A DNA stretch of 33,804 bases from Nitrospirales bacterium (GCA_012270585.1 JAAXIB010000086.1:1-33804), one strand, 5' to 3'; positions 15,872 to 24,465 are shown, counted from the stretch's first letter. A program made the numbers and translations. The notes: generated from the sequence alone by a model not told the origin.

Positions 15872-16130
15872 ATATGACCGCCGGGTTCTAAAGGATATGA
15901 AAAAGCTGGACAAAAACGTTCAGCGGCAAATCCTTAATGACTTTGACGAATGTATTGCTCCTTCTCCTAATCCTCGCCGTTTCGGCAAATCTCTTAAATC
16001 CCTTTTCCTCGGTCTATGGTGCTATCGCATAGGCGATTACCGTGCCATTTGCCGGATTGAGGATGAAAAGCTCGTCGTCCTGGTCGTTCGCATCGCACAC
16101 CGGAGCAAAGCGTATAAAAAGCCGGTGTAG
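15855..16130 (+). CDS. relE: RelE/ParE-family toxin
   Basis: The 91-residue basic protein matches the RelE fold: the opening IEYDRRVLKDMKKLDKN helix, the central GLWCYRIGDYRAICRI strands and the C-terminal RIAHRSKAYK. RelE toxins cleave mRNA on the ribosome. The conserved Arg residues of the YRIGDYRAI segment and a C-terminal basic/aromatic cluster are present, so it is probably active. It is translated by overlap with the antitoxin gene. Its stop is eight bases from the convergent rpiA stop. Confidence 0.9.
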   Translation: MGWKIEYDRRVLKDMKKLDKNVQRQILNDFDECIAPSPNPRRFGKSLKSLFLGLWCYRIGDYRAICRIEDEKLVVLVVRIAHRSKAYKKPV

Positions 16131-16138
16131 ATCGCAGA

Positions 16139-16858
16139 TCAGGAGACCGGTCTAGAAGAGCAGTGTTTGATTTGAACGCCGTCGGGCGATCCGATGATTA
16201 ACGTCGAGGTTCGGTTGACAAAGAGGCCGTTCTCCACGACTCCCGGTATGCCGTTGAGACGCGTTTCGAGTTGCACGGGATCTTCGATCGAGTCCACCAG
16301 CAAATCAAGAATGTAATGGCCTCCGTCAGTCTCAAACGCCGTTCCCTGTTTTTCTCTGAGCGTCGGGACGCCGCCCAACGTTTGAAGCTGGCTGGCGCAC
16401 TGCGGCCATCCGAACGGTGTCACTTCCACGGGAACGGGTATGGGGTTGCCCAGCACTGGCACGCATTTCGTGTGATCGACCAGGACGATGAATGTGCGCG
16501 CCGCGGCGGCCACGATTTTTTCCCGCAGTAAGGCCCCCCCGCCCCCTTTAATCAAATGAAAGTGGGGATCGACCTGATCCGCCCCATCCACCGCCACGTC
16601 CAAGGTCCACTCTGCCTGTTCCGGGAGAAGCGGAATCTGCAATTGCCTGGCCAATTCCGCGGTTTCGTGAGATGTGGGCACGCCGTGCACCCGTAGTCCG
16701 GCTTGCACGCGTTTCCCGAGGGCCAGAAGAAAATATTTCACGGTGGAGCCGGTCCCCAGGCCCACGAGCGCCCCGTCCCGGATGAAGTCCATGGCGGCCT
16801 CGCCTGCCGCGCGTTTGCCGGCTTCCTGCGGGTCGGGAGATGGTGGAGAAGGCGTCAT
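16139..16858 (-). CDS. rpiA: Ribose-5-phosphate isomerase A
   Basis: The 239-residue enzyme interconverts ribose-5-phosphate and ribulose-5-phosphate in the pentose phosphate pathway. Recognised motifs are GLGTGSTVKYF, the substrate loop TSHETAELA, AVDGADQVD with the catalytic Asp, and KGGGGALLREKIVA. The ATG at 16858 (MTPSPPSP) is chosen because it lies seven bases after the glk stop. The frame continues upstream to 16906, but that part would overlap glk and has no family match. Cotranscription with glk is likely. Confidence 0.93.
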   Translation of the reverse strand: MTPSPPSPDPQEAGKRAAGEAAMDFIRDGALVGLGTGSTVKYFLLALGKRVQAGLRVHGVPTSHETAELARQLQIPLLPEQAEWTLDVAVDGADQVDPHFHLIKGGGGALLREKIVAAAARTFIVLVDHTKCVPVLGNPIPVPVEVTPFGWPQCASQLQTLGGVPTLREKQGTAFETDGGHYILDLLVDSIEDPVQLETRLNGIPGVVENGLFVNRTSTLIIGSPDGVQIKHCSSRPVS

Positions 16859-16865
16859 GGATGGC

Positions 16866-17927
16866 TTACGAATCCGCGCCCATGCGTGCGGCCACGGATG
16901 CCGCACCGAGCAGGGCGGCTTTATCGTTCATGATGACGTGGACCGGAATGAATGAGAGCAGCCGTTTATACCGCCCTTTGCTGATGAACGCCTGCGAAAA
17001 ACGTTGATCGCGGAGCTTGTCGATAATTTTTGGAGAGATCCCGCCGCCGAGATAGACTCCGCCTCGCGCCAGTGTTTTCAGGGCGCAATTCCCGGCTTCT
17101 CCGGCCAGGACGGAGACGAACACGTCCAACGCCTGCACGCAAATCTCGGGCTTGCCGGCGAGCCCGGCTTCGGCGATCAGCGCAGGCGGGTCTCCGGTGG
17201 GTAGACGTTCGGCAAACCAGGTCGGCTCATTCTTCCTGGTATCCCGGAGAAACTGATAGATGCCGTGCAGGCCGTTTCCGGATAACACCCGTTCGAAACT
17301 GACGTGCAGGAAGCTCGTGCGCAGGTACCGGAGCAGGTCGATCTCGAGATCGGTCGTCGGCGCAAAGCTGGCATGTCCCCCTTCGGACGGCAATGCGTGA
17401 TACCGCTCCCCGTCCCAATACAGCACGGCCTCGCCCAGTCCGGTCCCCGGAGCGATCAGGACTTTCGTGCCGTCTTCCTGCCGTTCCCCGTGCACCACTT
17501 CGGTTTCTTCCGGCTCGAGGACCAGCACGCCGTAGGCCATGGCTTCGACGTCATTGAGTAAGCGCACGCAGGAGGTGTTCAAAGTGTCGGTCAGGGCGTG
17601 ACCGTCGATGGTCCACGGGAGATTCGTGGCGCGGCAGCGGTTGTCCACGATCGGGCCGGCTACACCGAAACAGGCCGCCCGGAGGGGCATGGTCGGTGAA
17701 ATCTGAGGTTTTTCTTCATCAGATTCGGCAGATTCGGTGTCTTCAGCTTTTTCATCGCCCTCGTCGGTGGGAGCAGGGGGCTGTAAGAATTCTTCGAGGA
17801 TTTCCTCGAACGACTCGAAGTCCGCGTTCCAGAATTTCTCCTCCCGAATGGGGGCGACCCGTGTCTCCTGCCAATCAAACAATCCCAGATACGTTTTGGT
17901 TCCGCCGATGTCTCCCGCTACAATCAT
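16866..17927 (-). CDS. glk: Glucokinase with an acidic insertion
   Basis: The 353-residue ROK/glucokinase-type sugar kinase starts GDIGGTKTYLGL (ATP phosphate-binding motif). It continues with FGVAGPIVDN, the substrate segment LPWTIDG, LLNDVEAMAYG with the catalytic Asp, APGTGLGEA and LGGGISPKI. It phosphorylates glucose to glucose-6-phosphate. Residues about 50-77 form a Glu/Asp-rich insert that interrupts the first domain where most glucokinases have a short turn. It is probably a disordered surface loop. The gene is followed after seven bases by rpiA. Confidence 0.92.
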   Translation of the reverse strand: MIVAGDIGGTKTYLGLFDWQETRVAPIREEKFWNADFESFEEILEEFLQPPAPTDEGDEKAEDTESAESDEEKPQISPTMPLRAACFGVAGPIVDNRCRATNLPWTIDGHALTDTLNTSCVRLLNDVEAMAYGVLVLEPEETEVVHGERQEDGTKVLIAPGTGLGEAVLYWDGERYHALPSEGGHASFAPTTDLEIDLLRYLRTSFLHVSFERVLSGNGLHGIYQFLRDTRKNEPTWFAERLPTGDPPALIAEAGLAGKPEICVQALDVFVSVLAGEAGNCALKTLARGGVYLGGGISPKIIDKLRDQRFSQAFISKGRYKRLLSFIPVHVIMNDKAALLGAASVAARMGADS

Positions 17928-17963
17928 GGTGCTCCTTCAGTAAGATCCGATAAAATTTGTGAA

Positions 17964-18000
17964 CCCTCTCCCCTGAAGGGAGAGGGGAGGGTGAGGGGGC
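17964..18000. repeat. CCCTCTCCC palindromic repeat
   Basis: The arms CCCTCTCCCCT and AGGGAGAGGGG face each other across a GA loop, followed by AGGGTGAGGGGG. It lies in the spacer between the MEKHLA gene and glk and belongs to the same family as 14023 and 15511. Confidence 0.8.
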
Positions 18001-18075
18001 ACCAGTCACCATAAAAGAAGCGGATGAACGTTTGCAACGAGCGTTGGCTGACAGGAGGAGATGAGAAAGACCTCT

Positions 18076-18558
18076 TTATTTCTCAGCCAGCGGCGTCCAC
18101 CGTGAAAACGTCGCGGCTTGTCCTTGGGGGATCCCGTGGTCATCCAGGATGTTCCAGACCGTGGCCTGCTTTATGAGAAACCGCCGGCCCATTCGTGAAA
18201 TGCGTATCCCCTGGTAATCGGTAATGAAACCATGCGTGGCCACTTGGTCGAGCATCCGGGCCCGCTCGGCTTGATTCAAGGGTTCTGCGGTTAATCGCGA
18301 CGGGGTCGTGGTAAATTCCTCCCAGGTTCCTTCCCACAAAGCGAGGGCCTGTTGATTGCCGAAATTGAGGATGGGGTCTTCCGTCTTGGCGTGGGAAGCC
18401 ACCACGAAAGGCGAAAAATAGAGCCGTTCGCTTTGCTCCTCAAGCGTGCCCGTCCGGTCGATGAGTTCGCGTTTCAACCAGAACGCATAGCTGTCCAACA
18501 GCCAGCGAATCCAAGTGTGGTCCATGGGAGGCAATGGCTCTGAAAACCCGGCGTTCAT
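18076..18558 (-). CDS. MEKHLA domain protein
   Basis: The 160-residue protein is a stand-alone MEKHLA domain, a PAS-related fold first named from plant HD-ZIP III regulators and also common as single-domain bacterial proteins. Matching segments are LLDSYAFWLKREL, VVASHAKTEDPILNFGNQQAL, PSRLTAEP, GFITDYQGIRIS and QATVWNILDDHGIPQGQAA. No catalytic function is established for the bacterial forms; a small-molecule or redox sensing role is usually guessed. It is followed by glk on the same strand, but a 150-base spacer with a repeat separates them. Confidence 0.85.
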   Translation of the reverse strand: MNAGFSEPLPPMDHTWIRWLLDSYAFWLKRELIDRTGTLEEQSERLYFSPFVVASHAKTEDPILNFGNQQALALWEGTWEEFTTTPSRLTAEPLNQAERARMLDQVATHGFITDYQGIRISRMGRRFLIKQATVWNILDDHGIPQGQAATFSRWTPLAEK

Positions 18559-18591
18559 TCGTTCTGTCCGGACAAAAGCCCCTTGATGCGG

Positions 18592-19128
18592 CTAGCACGA
18601 TAGATTGATGCCGTGGTCGCGGGCAATGGTCAGAATTTGAGAGGTAATTTCCTCCGGTGAGAGGTCGTCGGTCGCAATGATATGATCGGCTGCAGCCTGA
18701 TATTTCGGCGTCCGTTCGGTCAGGACTTCCTGAATTTCCTCGAGAAACGTTTTTCCGGCAGTGAGCGCCGGGCGTTGTGTGTCATCCGAAATCCGCCGGG
18801 TAATCGTCGTCACCGTGGCGGTCAGCCAAAACACCAGGCCATTGGGCTTTAACGCTTCCATGTTGGCCGGGCGCAGGATAATTCCTCCGCCGGTATCGAT
18901 GACCAGGCGATCCTGGTCTTTGAGTGCGAGGCACACCTGCGTTTCGAGATTGCGAAAGTGTTCCCACCCGTGGTTGGTCACAATGTCCGGAATTTTCATT
19001 TGCACCTTTTCGACGATTTGCGCATCCGTGGAAACCGCCTTCCACCCGAGTCGCATCGCGAGGAGTTCCGTCACGGTGCTTTTCCCTGTTCCTCGATAAC
19101 CGATGAGTACCAGATTCACAGCCCTCAT
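18592..19128 (-). CDS. aroK: Shikimate kinase
   Basis: The 178-residue kinase phosphorylates shikimate at the 3-hydroxyl with ATP. It shows the Walker A motif GYRGTGKST (residues 10-18), the shikimate-binding Asp in STDAQIV, the GGG of DTGGGII and the lid segment ISDDTQRPAL. The ATG at 19128 lies directly inside the 3' edge of a palindromic repeat; a GTG three codons later is an alternative start. The open frame continues upstream through the repeat into aroE, which is not coding for this protein. aroE precedes it on the same strand, so the two are probably cotranscribed. Confidence 0.92.
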   Translation of the reverse strand: MRAVNLVLIGYRGTGKSTVTELLAMRLGWKAVSTDAQIVEKVQMKIPDIVTNHGWEHFRNLETQVCLALKDQDRLVIDTGGGIILRPANMEALKPNGLVFWLTATVTTITRRISDDTQRPALTAGKTFLEEIQEVLTERTPKYQAAADHIIATDDLSPEEITSQILTIARDHGINLSC

Positions 19129-19131
19129 CCT

Positions 19132-19205
19132 GGCCCCAACCCTCACCCCGGCCCCCGGATCGAGTCCGGGGCAGGCTCTCTCCCAGGGGGAGAGGGAGTC
19201 GGAGA
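19132..19205. repeat. Palindromic repeat overlapping the aroE 3' end
   Basis: An inverted copy of the CCCTCTCCC family. On the minus strand it reads CTCCCTCTCCC, a loop, GGGAGAGAG, CCTGCCCCGG, CGATCCGGGG and GGGGTGAGGG. The last about 20 codons of aroE and its TGA stop (in GGGGTGAGGG) lie inside it, and the aroK start follows at its edge. The same long form recurs at 33041-33126. Confidence 0.8.
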
Positions 19206-20066
19206 GGAGGATTGTGAGAAGCGGGACTCCAGTACCTGACGCATAACGGGGACCGGTGCGGGTTGGCCCGTCCACAACTCGAATTGAGCGACGGCCTGAT
19301 GCAGGAACATTTCCAATCCACGGATCGTGGGGCATCCGGCCTCCCGCGCCTCCTTCAGCAAGCGCGTGCCCAAGGGGTTGTAGACGATGTCCATGACCGT
19401 CAGGTTGGGATGGAAAAAGCGTTGGGGTACGCAGGTCTGTTCGATGTGGGGATCCATCCCCACGGGGGTGCAGTGGATCATGACCTGCGCCCGGGCCAGG
19501 GCCGGTTCCAGGGTATTCGCGTCGAGTGGGTGGTCTTCAATGGGAAGCGTCGTGCCTTCACGAAGATCGCGGGCCAGGGTTCGGCGTTCCTCTTCTTCGA
19601 TCGCAAGGATCGTGAGCCGGTTGGCGGGGGTCTGAAGCGCGAGCCCGAATGCAATGGCCCGTGCGGCTCCGCCGGATCCGATCATGACCACCTGTTTCCC
19701 GGCGAGTTCGACCCCTCCGTGTCGTAGAGCCAGAAGGGCGCCGGCAGCGTCCGTATTGTACCCGGAAAGGGTCTGATCTTCTTTCACGATGGTATTGACG
19801 GCCCCGATGTGCCGGGCCGAGGGTTCGATCGTATCCAGGTGGGCCATGACCGAGACTTTATGGGGAATCGTGACGCTGAACCCTCTCAGGTTGCCTAACG
19901 CGCGGATTCCGTGAATGGCATGGGGCACGTCTTCAACGGGGAACGCCAGGTAGACGTAATTCAACCCCAAGTGTTGAAACGCGGCGTTGTGAATGGCCGG
20001 AGAAAGCGAATGCTTCACGGGATGGCCGAGGACGCCGCACAATTGCGTGTCGGTATTGATTTCCAT
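19143..20066 (-). CDS. aroE: Shikimate dehydrogenase
   Basis: The 307-residue enzyme reduces 3-dehydroshikimate to shikimate with NADPH. Substrate motifs SLSPAIHNAAF and VTIPHK (catalytic Lys) lie in the N-terminal half. NTDAAGALLAL and the Rossmann loop GSGGAARAIAF follow, and the C-terminal QAVAQFELWTGQPAP helix closes the fold. The ATG at 20066 has AGGAG at the right distance; the frame extends upstream to 20318 through a repeat and is not coding there. The last about 20 residues (after SRFSQSS) are encoded by the repeat at 19132-19205, replacing a normal family ending. Activity should be unaffected because the core is complete. Confidence 0.93.
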   Translation of the reverse strand: MEINTDTQLCGVLGHPVKHSLSPAIHNAAFQHLGLNYVYLAFPVEDVPHAIHGIRALGNLRGFSVTIPHKVSVMAHLDTIEPSARHIGAVNTIVKEDQTLSGYNTDAAGALLALRHGGVELAGKQVVMIGSGGAARAIAFGLALQTPANRLTILAIEEEERRTLARDLREGTTLPIEDHPLDANTLEPALARAQVMIHCTPVGMDPHIEQTCVPQRFFHPNLTVMDIVYNPLGTRLLKEAREAGCPTIRGLEMFLHQAVAQFELWTGQPAPVPVMRQVLESRFSQSSSPTPSPPGREPAPDSIRGPG

Positions 20067-20196
20067 GACGGCTCCTGGGCGTGATTGTCTTTGCAAGGCC
20101 GTGTCACGGCTCGGAATATGCCTCATGCCGCAGGGTGTGTAGTTATCACATAATGACTGTTCCGAACTCAACGGCCTCGAATACCGGGAAGCAAAG

Positions 20197-20236
20197 CCCT
20201 CACCCCAACCCCTCACCCAGTGGGAGAGGGTGAGGC
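20197..20236. repeat. CCCTCTCCC-family repeat, inverted copy
   Basis: CCCTCACCCCAACCCCTCACCCAGTGGGAGAGGGTGAGG-like arms form a shorter, imperfect member of the family. It lies in the 229-base spacer between the fadL-like stop and the aroE start. Confidence 0.7.
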
Positions 20237-20295
20237 ATGGAGTCTGTGCAACAGGCAAGATACCGATGGCCCCAAGGGCGAAACGAGGCAAGAAA

Positions 20296-21693
20296 TCAGA
20301 ATGACCGGGATACGTCAAAATTCACGCGGAGATTCAGTGAGACCACGTGGATGGTGGTGTCCCATACTCCGTAGACCCGAGGATTGACATTGTTAAAAAT
20401 GCCACGCGATTGGTAGAAAATGCCCTGATAGGCCACATCGAATCCTATGGCGGTCACTCCCAGACCATCCTGGCTGGTTCCGCAAGGAATCACGCCAAGA
20501 AAGACCCCGCCGCGCTGACACAGAAATCCAATCCCGGCAGAGTACGAATGAGAATTGGATCCTGGGATAGCAGGGTTAAACGTTCGTTCCGGCACCGGGC
20601 TGTCGGCAAACACATACCCGCCCCGAATGGCCACGTCCCAGGACGGCAACAGGGCCGGCTTGACGAATTTGTATTCGGTCCCGAGCATCACGACGTATGA
20701 ACTTTGCCAGTTTCGTGGATTGGGAAGAACGGCGCCGTTGGACAAGGTCACGTCCAGGTGATCGAATGAGGTCCAATCCGCGTAATCCAGATCGATTTCC
20801 ACCTTCCACTCGCGTCGGGTATCCCGTATGGGCCACACCGCGAGGCCAGCGGTGATGACTTGCGGCAGGTTCAGATCAGCTTTTGCTCCCCATGCAATCC
20901 CTCGATCCTTGTTCAAAAATTGTCCGGTCAGGTTCAACGTCACCCGGCTTCGAAAGACAAACGCGACATTGACCAGAGGTTGCTCTTGCTCATTGCGAAA
21001 AGGCGTAAACAGCAACGCGGCATGATACCCAAGGGCCGTATCCCGGCCGTTCAATTCGATTTCGTCGTCCGGGCCAAACGGGAATCCGGCTTGAGCCAGG
21101 TCCGCGCCGGTTTGCTGCACCTCCACGTGGCCCTCGCCGAATGCGTCGGAGAACGTATACAGATCCAAGCCGGCGCCAAGCGTCAACGAGGGATGTACCC
21201 TGAAAGCCACGGTCGGTGTGATGTCCAGAATCGGGGCAGCCGATCGTGTGAGGACAGGGGCGAGGCTGGACGAACGTGGATATTCGACGAGGTTACCGAA
21301 GGGCGAATAGACCCCCAGCCCCAGCGTCAAAGAGTTGAACGAAGGGGCTCCCAGGTCACCGAGCCTGGCGCTCACGAAGAAACTGCTCGGTGGCGGATTG
21401 GCAAAGGTACTGCCGAAATCACCTCCAATGGCCGGTCCCGAGGATGGCCTGAAATCAATGTCCCCATTCACGAGAAGCGTTCCTGCCGTCAGTTGAAGGC
21501 CCGGCAGATCCGTGATGGCAGCCGGGTTGAAATGCACGGCTGACGGGTCATCGGCCTGGGCGGCGAATGCTCCGCCTTGAGCCGTGGCCGCCGCACTTTG
21601 GTCCAGAATCCTGAAGCCTTCGCCAAAGGCCGGGAGAGAAAACCCCACGACCATGACGAGTGCCAACAGGGCTCCGGATTGAGATGATTTCAT
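20296..21693 (-). CDS. OmpP1/FadL-type outer-membrane transport protein
   Basis: The 465-residue protein has a signal peptide cleaved near residue 24 (LPAFG-EGF). It continues with the FadL-family plug start EGFRILDQSAAATAQGGAFAAQADDPSAVHFNPAA, whose AxDDPSAxxxNPA motif is diagnostic. The rest alternates in the way of a 14-strand barrel and ends in Phe (FDVSRSF), as outer-membrane barrels usually do. FadL proteins let long-chain fatty acids or other hydrophobic compounds cross the outer membrane. The ligand here is unknown. A GAGGAAAG ribosome site precedes the ATG. It is divergent from the VOC-uvrC pair. Confidence 0.9.
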   Translation of the reverse strand: MKSSQSGALLALVMVVGFSLPAFGEGFRILDQSAAATAQGGAFAAQADDPSAVHFNPAAITDLPGLQLTAGTLLVNGDIDFRPSSGPAIGGDFGSTFANPPPSSFFVSARLGDLGAPSFNSLTLGLGVYSPFGNLVEYPRSSSLAPVLTRSAAPILDITPTVAFRVHPSLTLGAGLDLYTFSDAFGEGHVEVQQTGADLAQAGFPFGPDDEIELNGRDTALGYHAALLFTPFRNEQEQPLVNVAFVFRSRVTLNLTGQFLNKDRGIAWGAKADLNLPQVITAGLAVWPIRDTRREWKVEIDLDYADWTSFDHLDVTLSNGAVLPNPRNWQSSYVVMLGTEYKFVKPALLPSWDVAIRGGYVFADSPVPERTFNPAIPGSNSHSYSAGIGFLCQRGGVFLGVIPCGTSQDGLGVTAIGFDVAYQGIFYQSRGIFNNVNPRVYGVWDTTIHVVSLNLRVNFDVSRSF

Positions 21694-21891
21694 GAACGGG
21701 TGCTTTCCTCTGCAGGAATATTTTACTGTACGTCAATGGATCTGCGCGGGCAAGACAAGGCAGGATACAGGAATCGAAAGAAAATGAAAGGGACAAGCTG
21801 TATTGTTGGAAGCCCTGAGGTTCAGTACAATACTTCCGTGGTCGCTGCGCCAATCCTTTTGGTATGAAAAGAGCCCAAAAAGATTTCTGCG

Positions 21892-22290
21892 ATGATCGTC
21901 AAAAAATTACTGCACACACGAATGCGCGTCAGTGACATGGATGCCACCATCGCGTTTTATCGGGACGTGTTGGGGTTGGAAGTCCTGGAACGGAAGGTGT
22001 CGCCGCGCGGTTCACATTTGGCCTTTCTGGCGGTTCCCAATAGCGAGGAACTCATTGAACTGTGCAGTTTCCCGGCGAGCGGGCCCGTCCGCGTGCAGGA
22101 AGATCTGGTCCATCTCGCGTTCGAAGTCGATGACCTTGACCAGGCGATCGATCAGTTGAAGGCCCGGAACGTTCCCATCACGGACGGCCCGACTCGCACG
22201 TCTTCGGGGAGCCGGTTTCTTTTCATCGATGCCCCGGATGGCTATGAAGTGGAGTTGATCGAACGACCGCCGGGGACGTTGACCGCGTAG
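21892..22290 (+). CDS. VOC/glyoxalase-family protein
   Basis: The 132-residue protein is a two-module vicinal-oxygen-chelate domain. Four metal ligands sit where lactoylglutathione lyase has them: H8, E56, H74 and E121. Supporting segments are MRVSDMDATIAFYRDVLGLEVLER and FLFIDAPDGYEVELIE. It could be a glyoxalase I or a related isomerase/dioxygenase; the full ligand set favours a metal enzyme. uvrC starts 12 bases after its stop, so the two probably share a transcript. Confidence 0.88.
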   Translation: MIVKKLLHTRMRVSDMDATIAFYRDVLGLEVLERKVSPRGSHLAFLAVPNSEELIELCSFPASGPVRVQEDLVHLAFEVDDLDQAIDQLKARNVPITDGPTRTSSGSRFLFIDAPDGYEVELIERPPGTLTA

Positions 22291-22302
22291 CAGGCTTCAT
22301 CC

Positions 22303-24000
22303 GTGACCCGCCTCACCACTTCTCTCGAATCGACGCTGGCGCATTTGCCCGATCAGCCCGGCGTGTACCTGCTGAAAGGCAAGGGCGGGGAAATCCTCTA
22401 CATCGGAAAAGCCCTGGTGCTGGCGGACCGGGTGCGCTCGTATTTTCAGAAAGGCAGCGACCCGAGTCCCAAGACGCGCGTGTTGACGTCCCTAATCCAG
22501 GATATTGAAACGATCGTTACGCGATCCGAATTGGAAGCCCTCTTACTCGAAAGCAACCTGGTCAAACGTCATCGCCCCCGGTTCAACGTGGTACTTCGCG
22601 ATGACAAGCATTATCCTTTCCTTCGCCTGCCGGTGAAGGAGCCTTTTCCCCGTCTCTCGATTGTGCGTCGCGTGAAGAACGACGGCGCGTTGTATTTCGG
22701 CCCTTACGTGCCCGCGGGCGCGCTTCGGGAAACCCTGAAGGTCATCAAAAAAGTGTTCCCGCTTGCCACGTGCAAGATCGACATCGACGGGACGGCCGAG
22801 CGCGCCTGTCTGGAATTTGAAATCAAGCGGTGCATGGCGCCCTGTACCGGCAACCAGTCGCAGGCAGACTATCATCGCATCGTCGAACAGGTTCGCTGTT
22901 TTCTGGAGGGGCGGGACAAGGAATTGCTGGACGGGTTGCGCAAGGACATGGAAGCGGCCGCCGACCGGGAGGAATTCGAAGAAGCGGCCCGGCTGCGGGA
23001 TCGCATGGCGAGCATCGCCAGGACGTTGGAAAAACAGCGCGTGGCGCAGATAGGCCCCATGGACCAGGATATTATCGGCCTGGCCAGGATGGGCAAGGCG
23101 GCTGATCTGCAACTGCTGTTTGTGCGCGGCGGATTGTTGATCGGCCGCAAGGACTTCTTCTGGGCTGATACGAAAGAGGCTTCGGATGAGGAGTTGATTC
23201 GATCGGCCATTGAGCAGTTCTACAATAAGGACACCCTGCCCCCCAAGGAACTGTTGGTGTCCGAAGCGCTGTCCGACCGGGAATTGATTCAACGCTGGCT
23301 CAGTCAAAAGAAAGGCCGGCGGGTGCGGATCCTGACGCCCGAGCGCGGGGCGAAACGTCAACTGCTCCAGTTAGCCGAAGAAAATGCCGCCGCGGCCATT
23401 GGCGAGCATTTGCGTAACACGGCGCTGGAACACAGGGAGGCCGAAGACTTGCAGCGACTCCTCGGGTTGTCCAGGACGCCGAGCCGGGTGGAAGGGTTTG
23501 ATATTTCCAATACCATGGGCACCCATTCCGTGGCTTCGATGGTGGTGTGGGAAGACGGGAAAATGAAGAAAGCGGATTACCGGCGGTTTCGGATCAGAAC
23601 GGTCGAGGGGGCGAACGATTTTGCCAGCATGCAGGAAGTCGTCAAGCGCCGGTACGGCGGAACCCTCGGGACCCGGACCAAGACAATGTTGCCGCTTCCC
23701 GATCTCATCCTGATTGACGGGGGAGTGGGGCAATTGGGAGCCGCGGTGGATGCGTTGCGTGGCGCCGGTCTCGGTCACCTCCCCATCGTCGGATTAGCCA
23801 AAGCCAAAGGCGAGAAGGAAGAGCGAATCTACGCCCCCGGACATCGCGCCCCACTCATCCTGTCCCCGACGTCCCACGTCTCCCGCCTGGTCCAGCGCAT
23901 CCGGGACGAAGCGCATCGCTTCGCCATTGCCTACCATCGAAAACTCCGCGGCCAGGCCTTCGTCATGCCGCCATCGAAATTGGGCAAAGCCCGCAAATAA
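22303..24000 (+). CDS. uvrC: UvrC excinuclease subunit lacking the C-terminal HhH domain
   Basis: The 565-residue protein has the GIY-YIG nuclease at the N terminus (GVY at 20-22, YIGKA at 33-37, R43). A Cys-containing UvrB-facing segment follows, then the UVR helix (EEFEEAARLRDRM), then the RNase-H-like second nuclease (GFDISNTMGTHSVASMV, DLILIDGGVGQL). It makes the two incisions of nucleotide-excision repair. Normal UvrC is about 610 residues and ends in a tandem helix-hairpin-helix. Here the sequence runs through DEAHRFAIAYHRKLR and stops 17 residues later, with no HhH and none in other frames just downstream. The start is a GTG at 22303. Confidence 0.93.
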   Translation: MTRLTTSLESTLAHLPDQPGVYLLKGKGGEILYIGKALVLADRVRSYFQKGSDPSPKTRVLTSLIQDIETIVTRSELEALLLESNLVKRHRPRFNVVLRDDKHYPFLRLPVKEPFPRLSIVRRVKNDGALYFGPYVPAGALRETLKVIKKVFPLATCKIDIDGTAERACLEFEIKRCMAPCTGNQSQADYHRIVEQVRCFLEGRDKELLDGLRKDMEAAADREEFEEAARLRDRMASIARTLEKQRVAQIGPMDQDIIGLARMGKAADLQLLFVRGGLLIGRKDFFWADTKEASDEELIRSAIEQFYNKDTLPPKELLVSEALSDRELIQRWLSQKKGRRVRILTPERGAKRQLLQLAEENAAAAIGEHLRNTALEHREAEDLQRLLGLSRTPSRVEGFDISNTMGTHSVASMVVWEDGKMKKADYRRFRIRTVEGANDFASMQEVVKRRYGGTLGTRTKTMLPLPDLILIDGGVGQLGAAVDALRGAGLGHLPIVGLAKAKGEKEERIYAPGHRAPLILSPTSHVSRLVQRIRDEAHRFAIAYHRKLRGQAFVMPPSKLGKARK

Positions 24001-24127
24001 GCGGTCCATTGTCCCCCCCCTCACTGAAAGTGTCACAGCGGGCGTCAGACGAGGCGTTGGGAAATGATTTCCGGCGATTCCGAATTGGTTGATTGCTGAA
24101 TCCTGTCAACGAGGGCATAATGCGTTC

Positions 24128-24364
24128 ATGGCAGTACAAATCACCATCAGGGGTGTGCCCGAGGAAGTTCGCGATGAACTCGCAATGCGCGCGGCACTTC
24201 AACGCCAGTCCATGCAGGAATTCCTCCGTTGCGAACTGGCACGTCTCGCGGCATGGCCCTCCGTTGGCGTGTGGCTACAAGCCGTTCGCAATCGCAAGGC
24301 AGAAACGAAAACACGGATCCCACCGTCCCGCATCCTCCGCGTCCGTGACACGGATCGAAAGTGA
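24128..24364 (+). CDS. FitA/VapB-like ribbon-helix-helix antitoxin
   Basis: The 78-residue protein fits the FitA/VapB antitoxin pattern. An N-terminal ribbon-helix-helix (VQITIRGVPEEVRDELAMRAALQRQSMQEFL) should bind DNA. The C-terminal toxin-wrapping part follows the known design (LARLAAWPSVGVWL, RKAETKTRIPPSRILRVRD). The ATG at 24128 fits the family. A CATAAT box lies only six bases before it, with TTGCTG 17 bases further up, so a leaderless transcript is possible. Its stop overlaps the GTG of the truncated toxin (GTGA). All genes to herA run on the same strand. Confidence 0.85.
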   Translation: MAVQITIRGVPEEVRDELAMRAALQRQSMQEFLRCELARLAAWPSVGVWLQAVRNRKAETKTRIPPSRILRVRDTDRK

Positions 24365-24465
24365 CGACTATCGTGGACGGCTTCGTGCTGGTTACGGCCT
24401 TGGTCGTGTCGGGATGCGAAGGAGCAACTTACGTCACCCAATATTCTCATGCCATCGGTGAATGA
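24361..24465 (+). pseudogene. Truncated PIN-domain (VapC/FitB) toxin
   Basis: A GTG overlapping the antitoxin stop opens a 34-codon frame whose first about 20 residues, VTTIVDGFVLVTALVVSG, match the start of VapC/FitB PIN toxins. These include the first catalytic Asp (D6). The PIN similarity then ends and the frame stops at 24463-24465. The other three acidic residues and about 100 residues of a normal PIN domain are missing. No remainder was found near the other end of the inserted unit. The DUF4338 gene starts 22 bases later, so the truncation point is probably an insertion or deletion boundary. Confidence 0.65.

Noticed and set aside
20860-21543. 227-codon plus-strand frame
   Set aside because: It is antisense to the FadL-like porin and has no motif.
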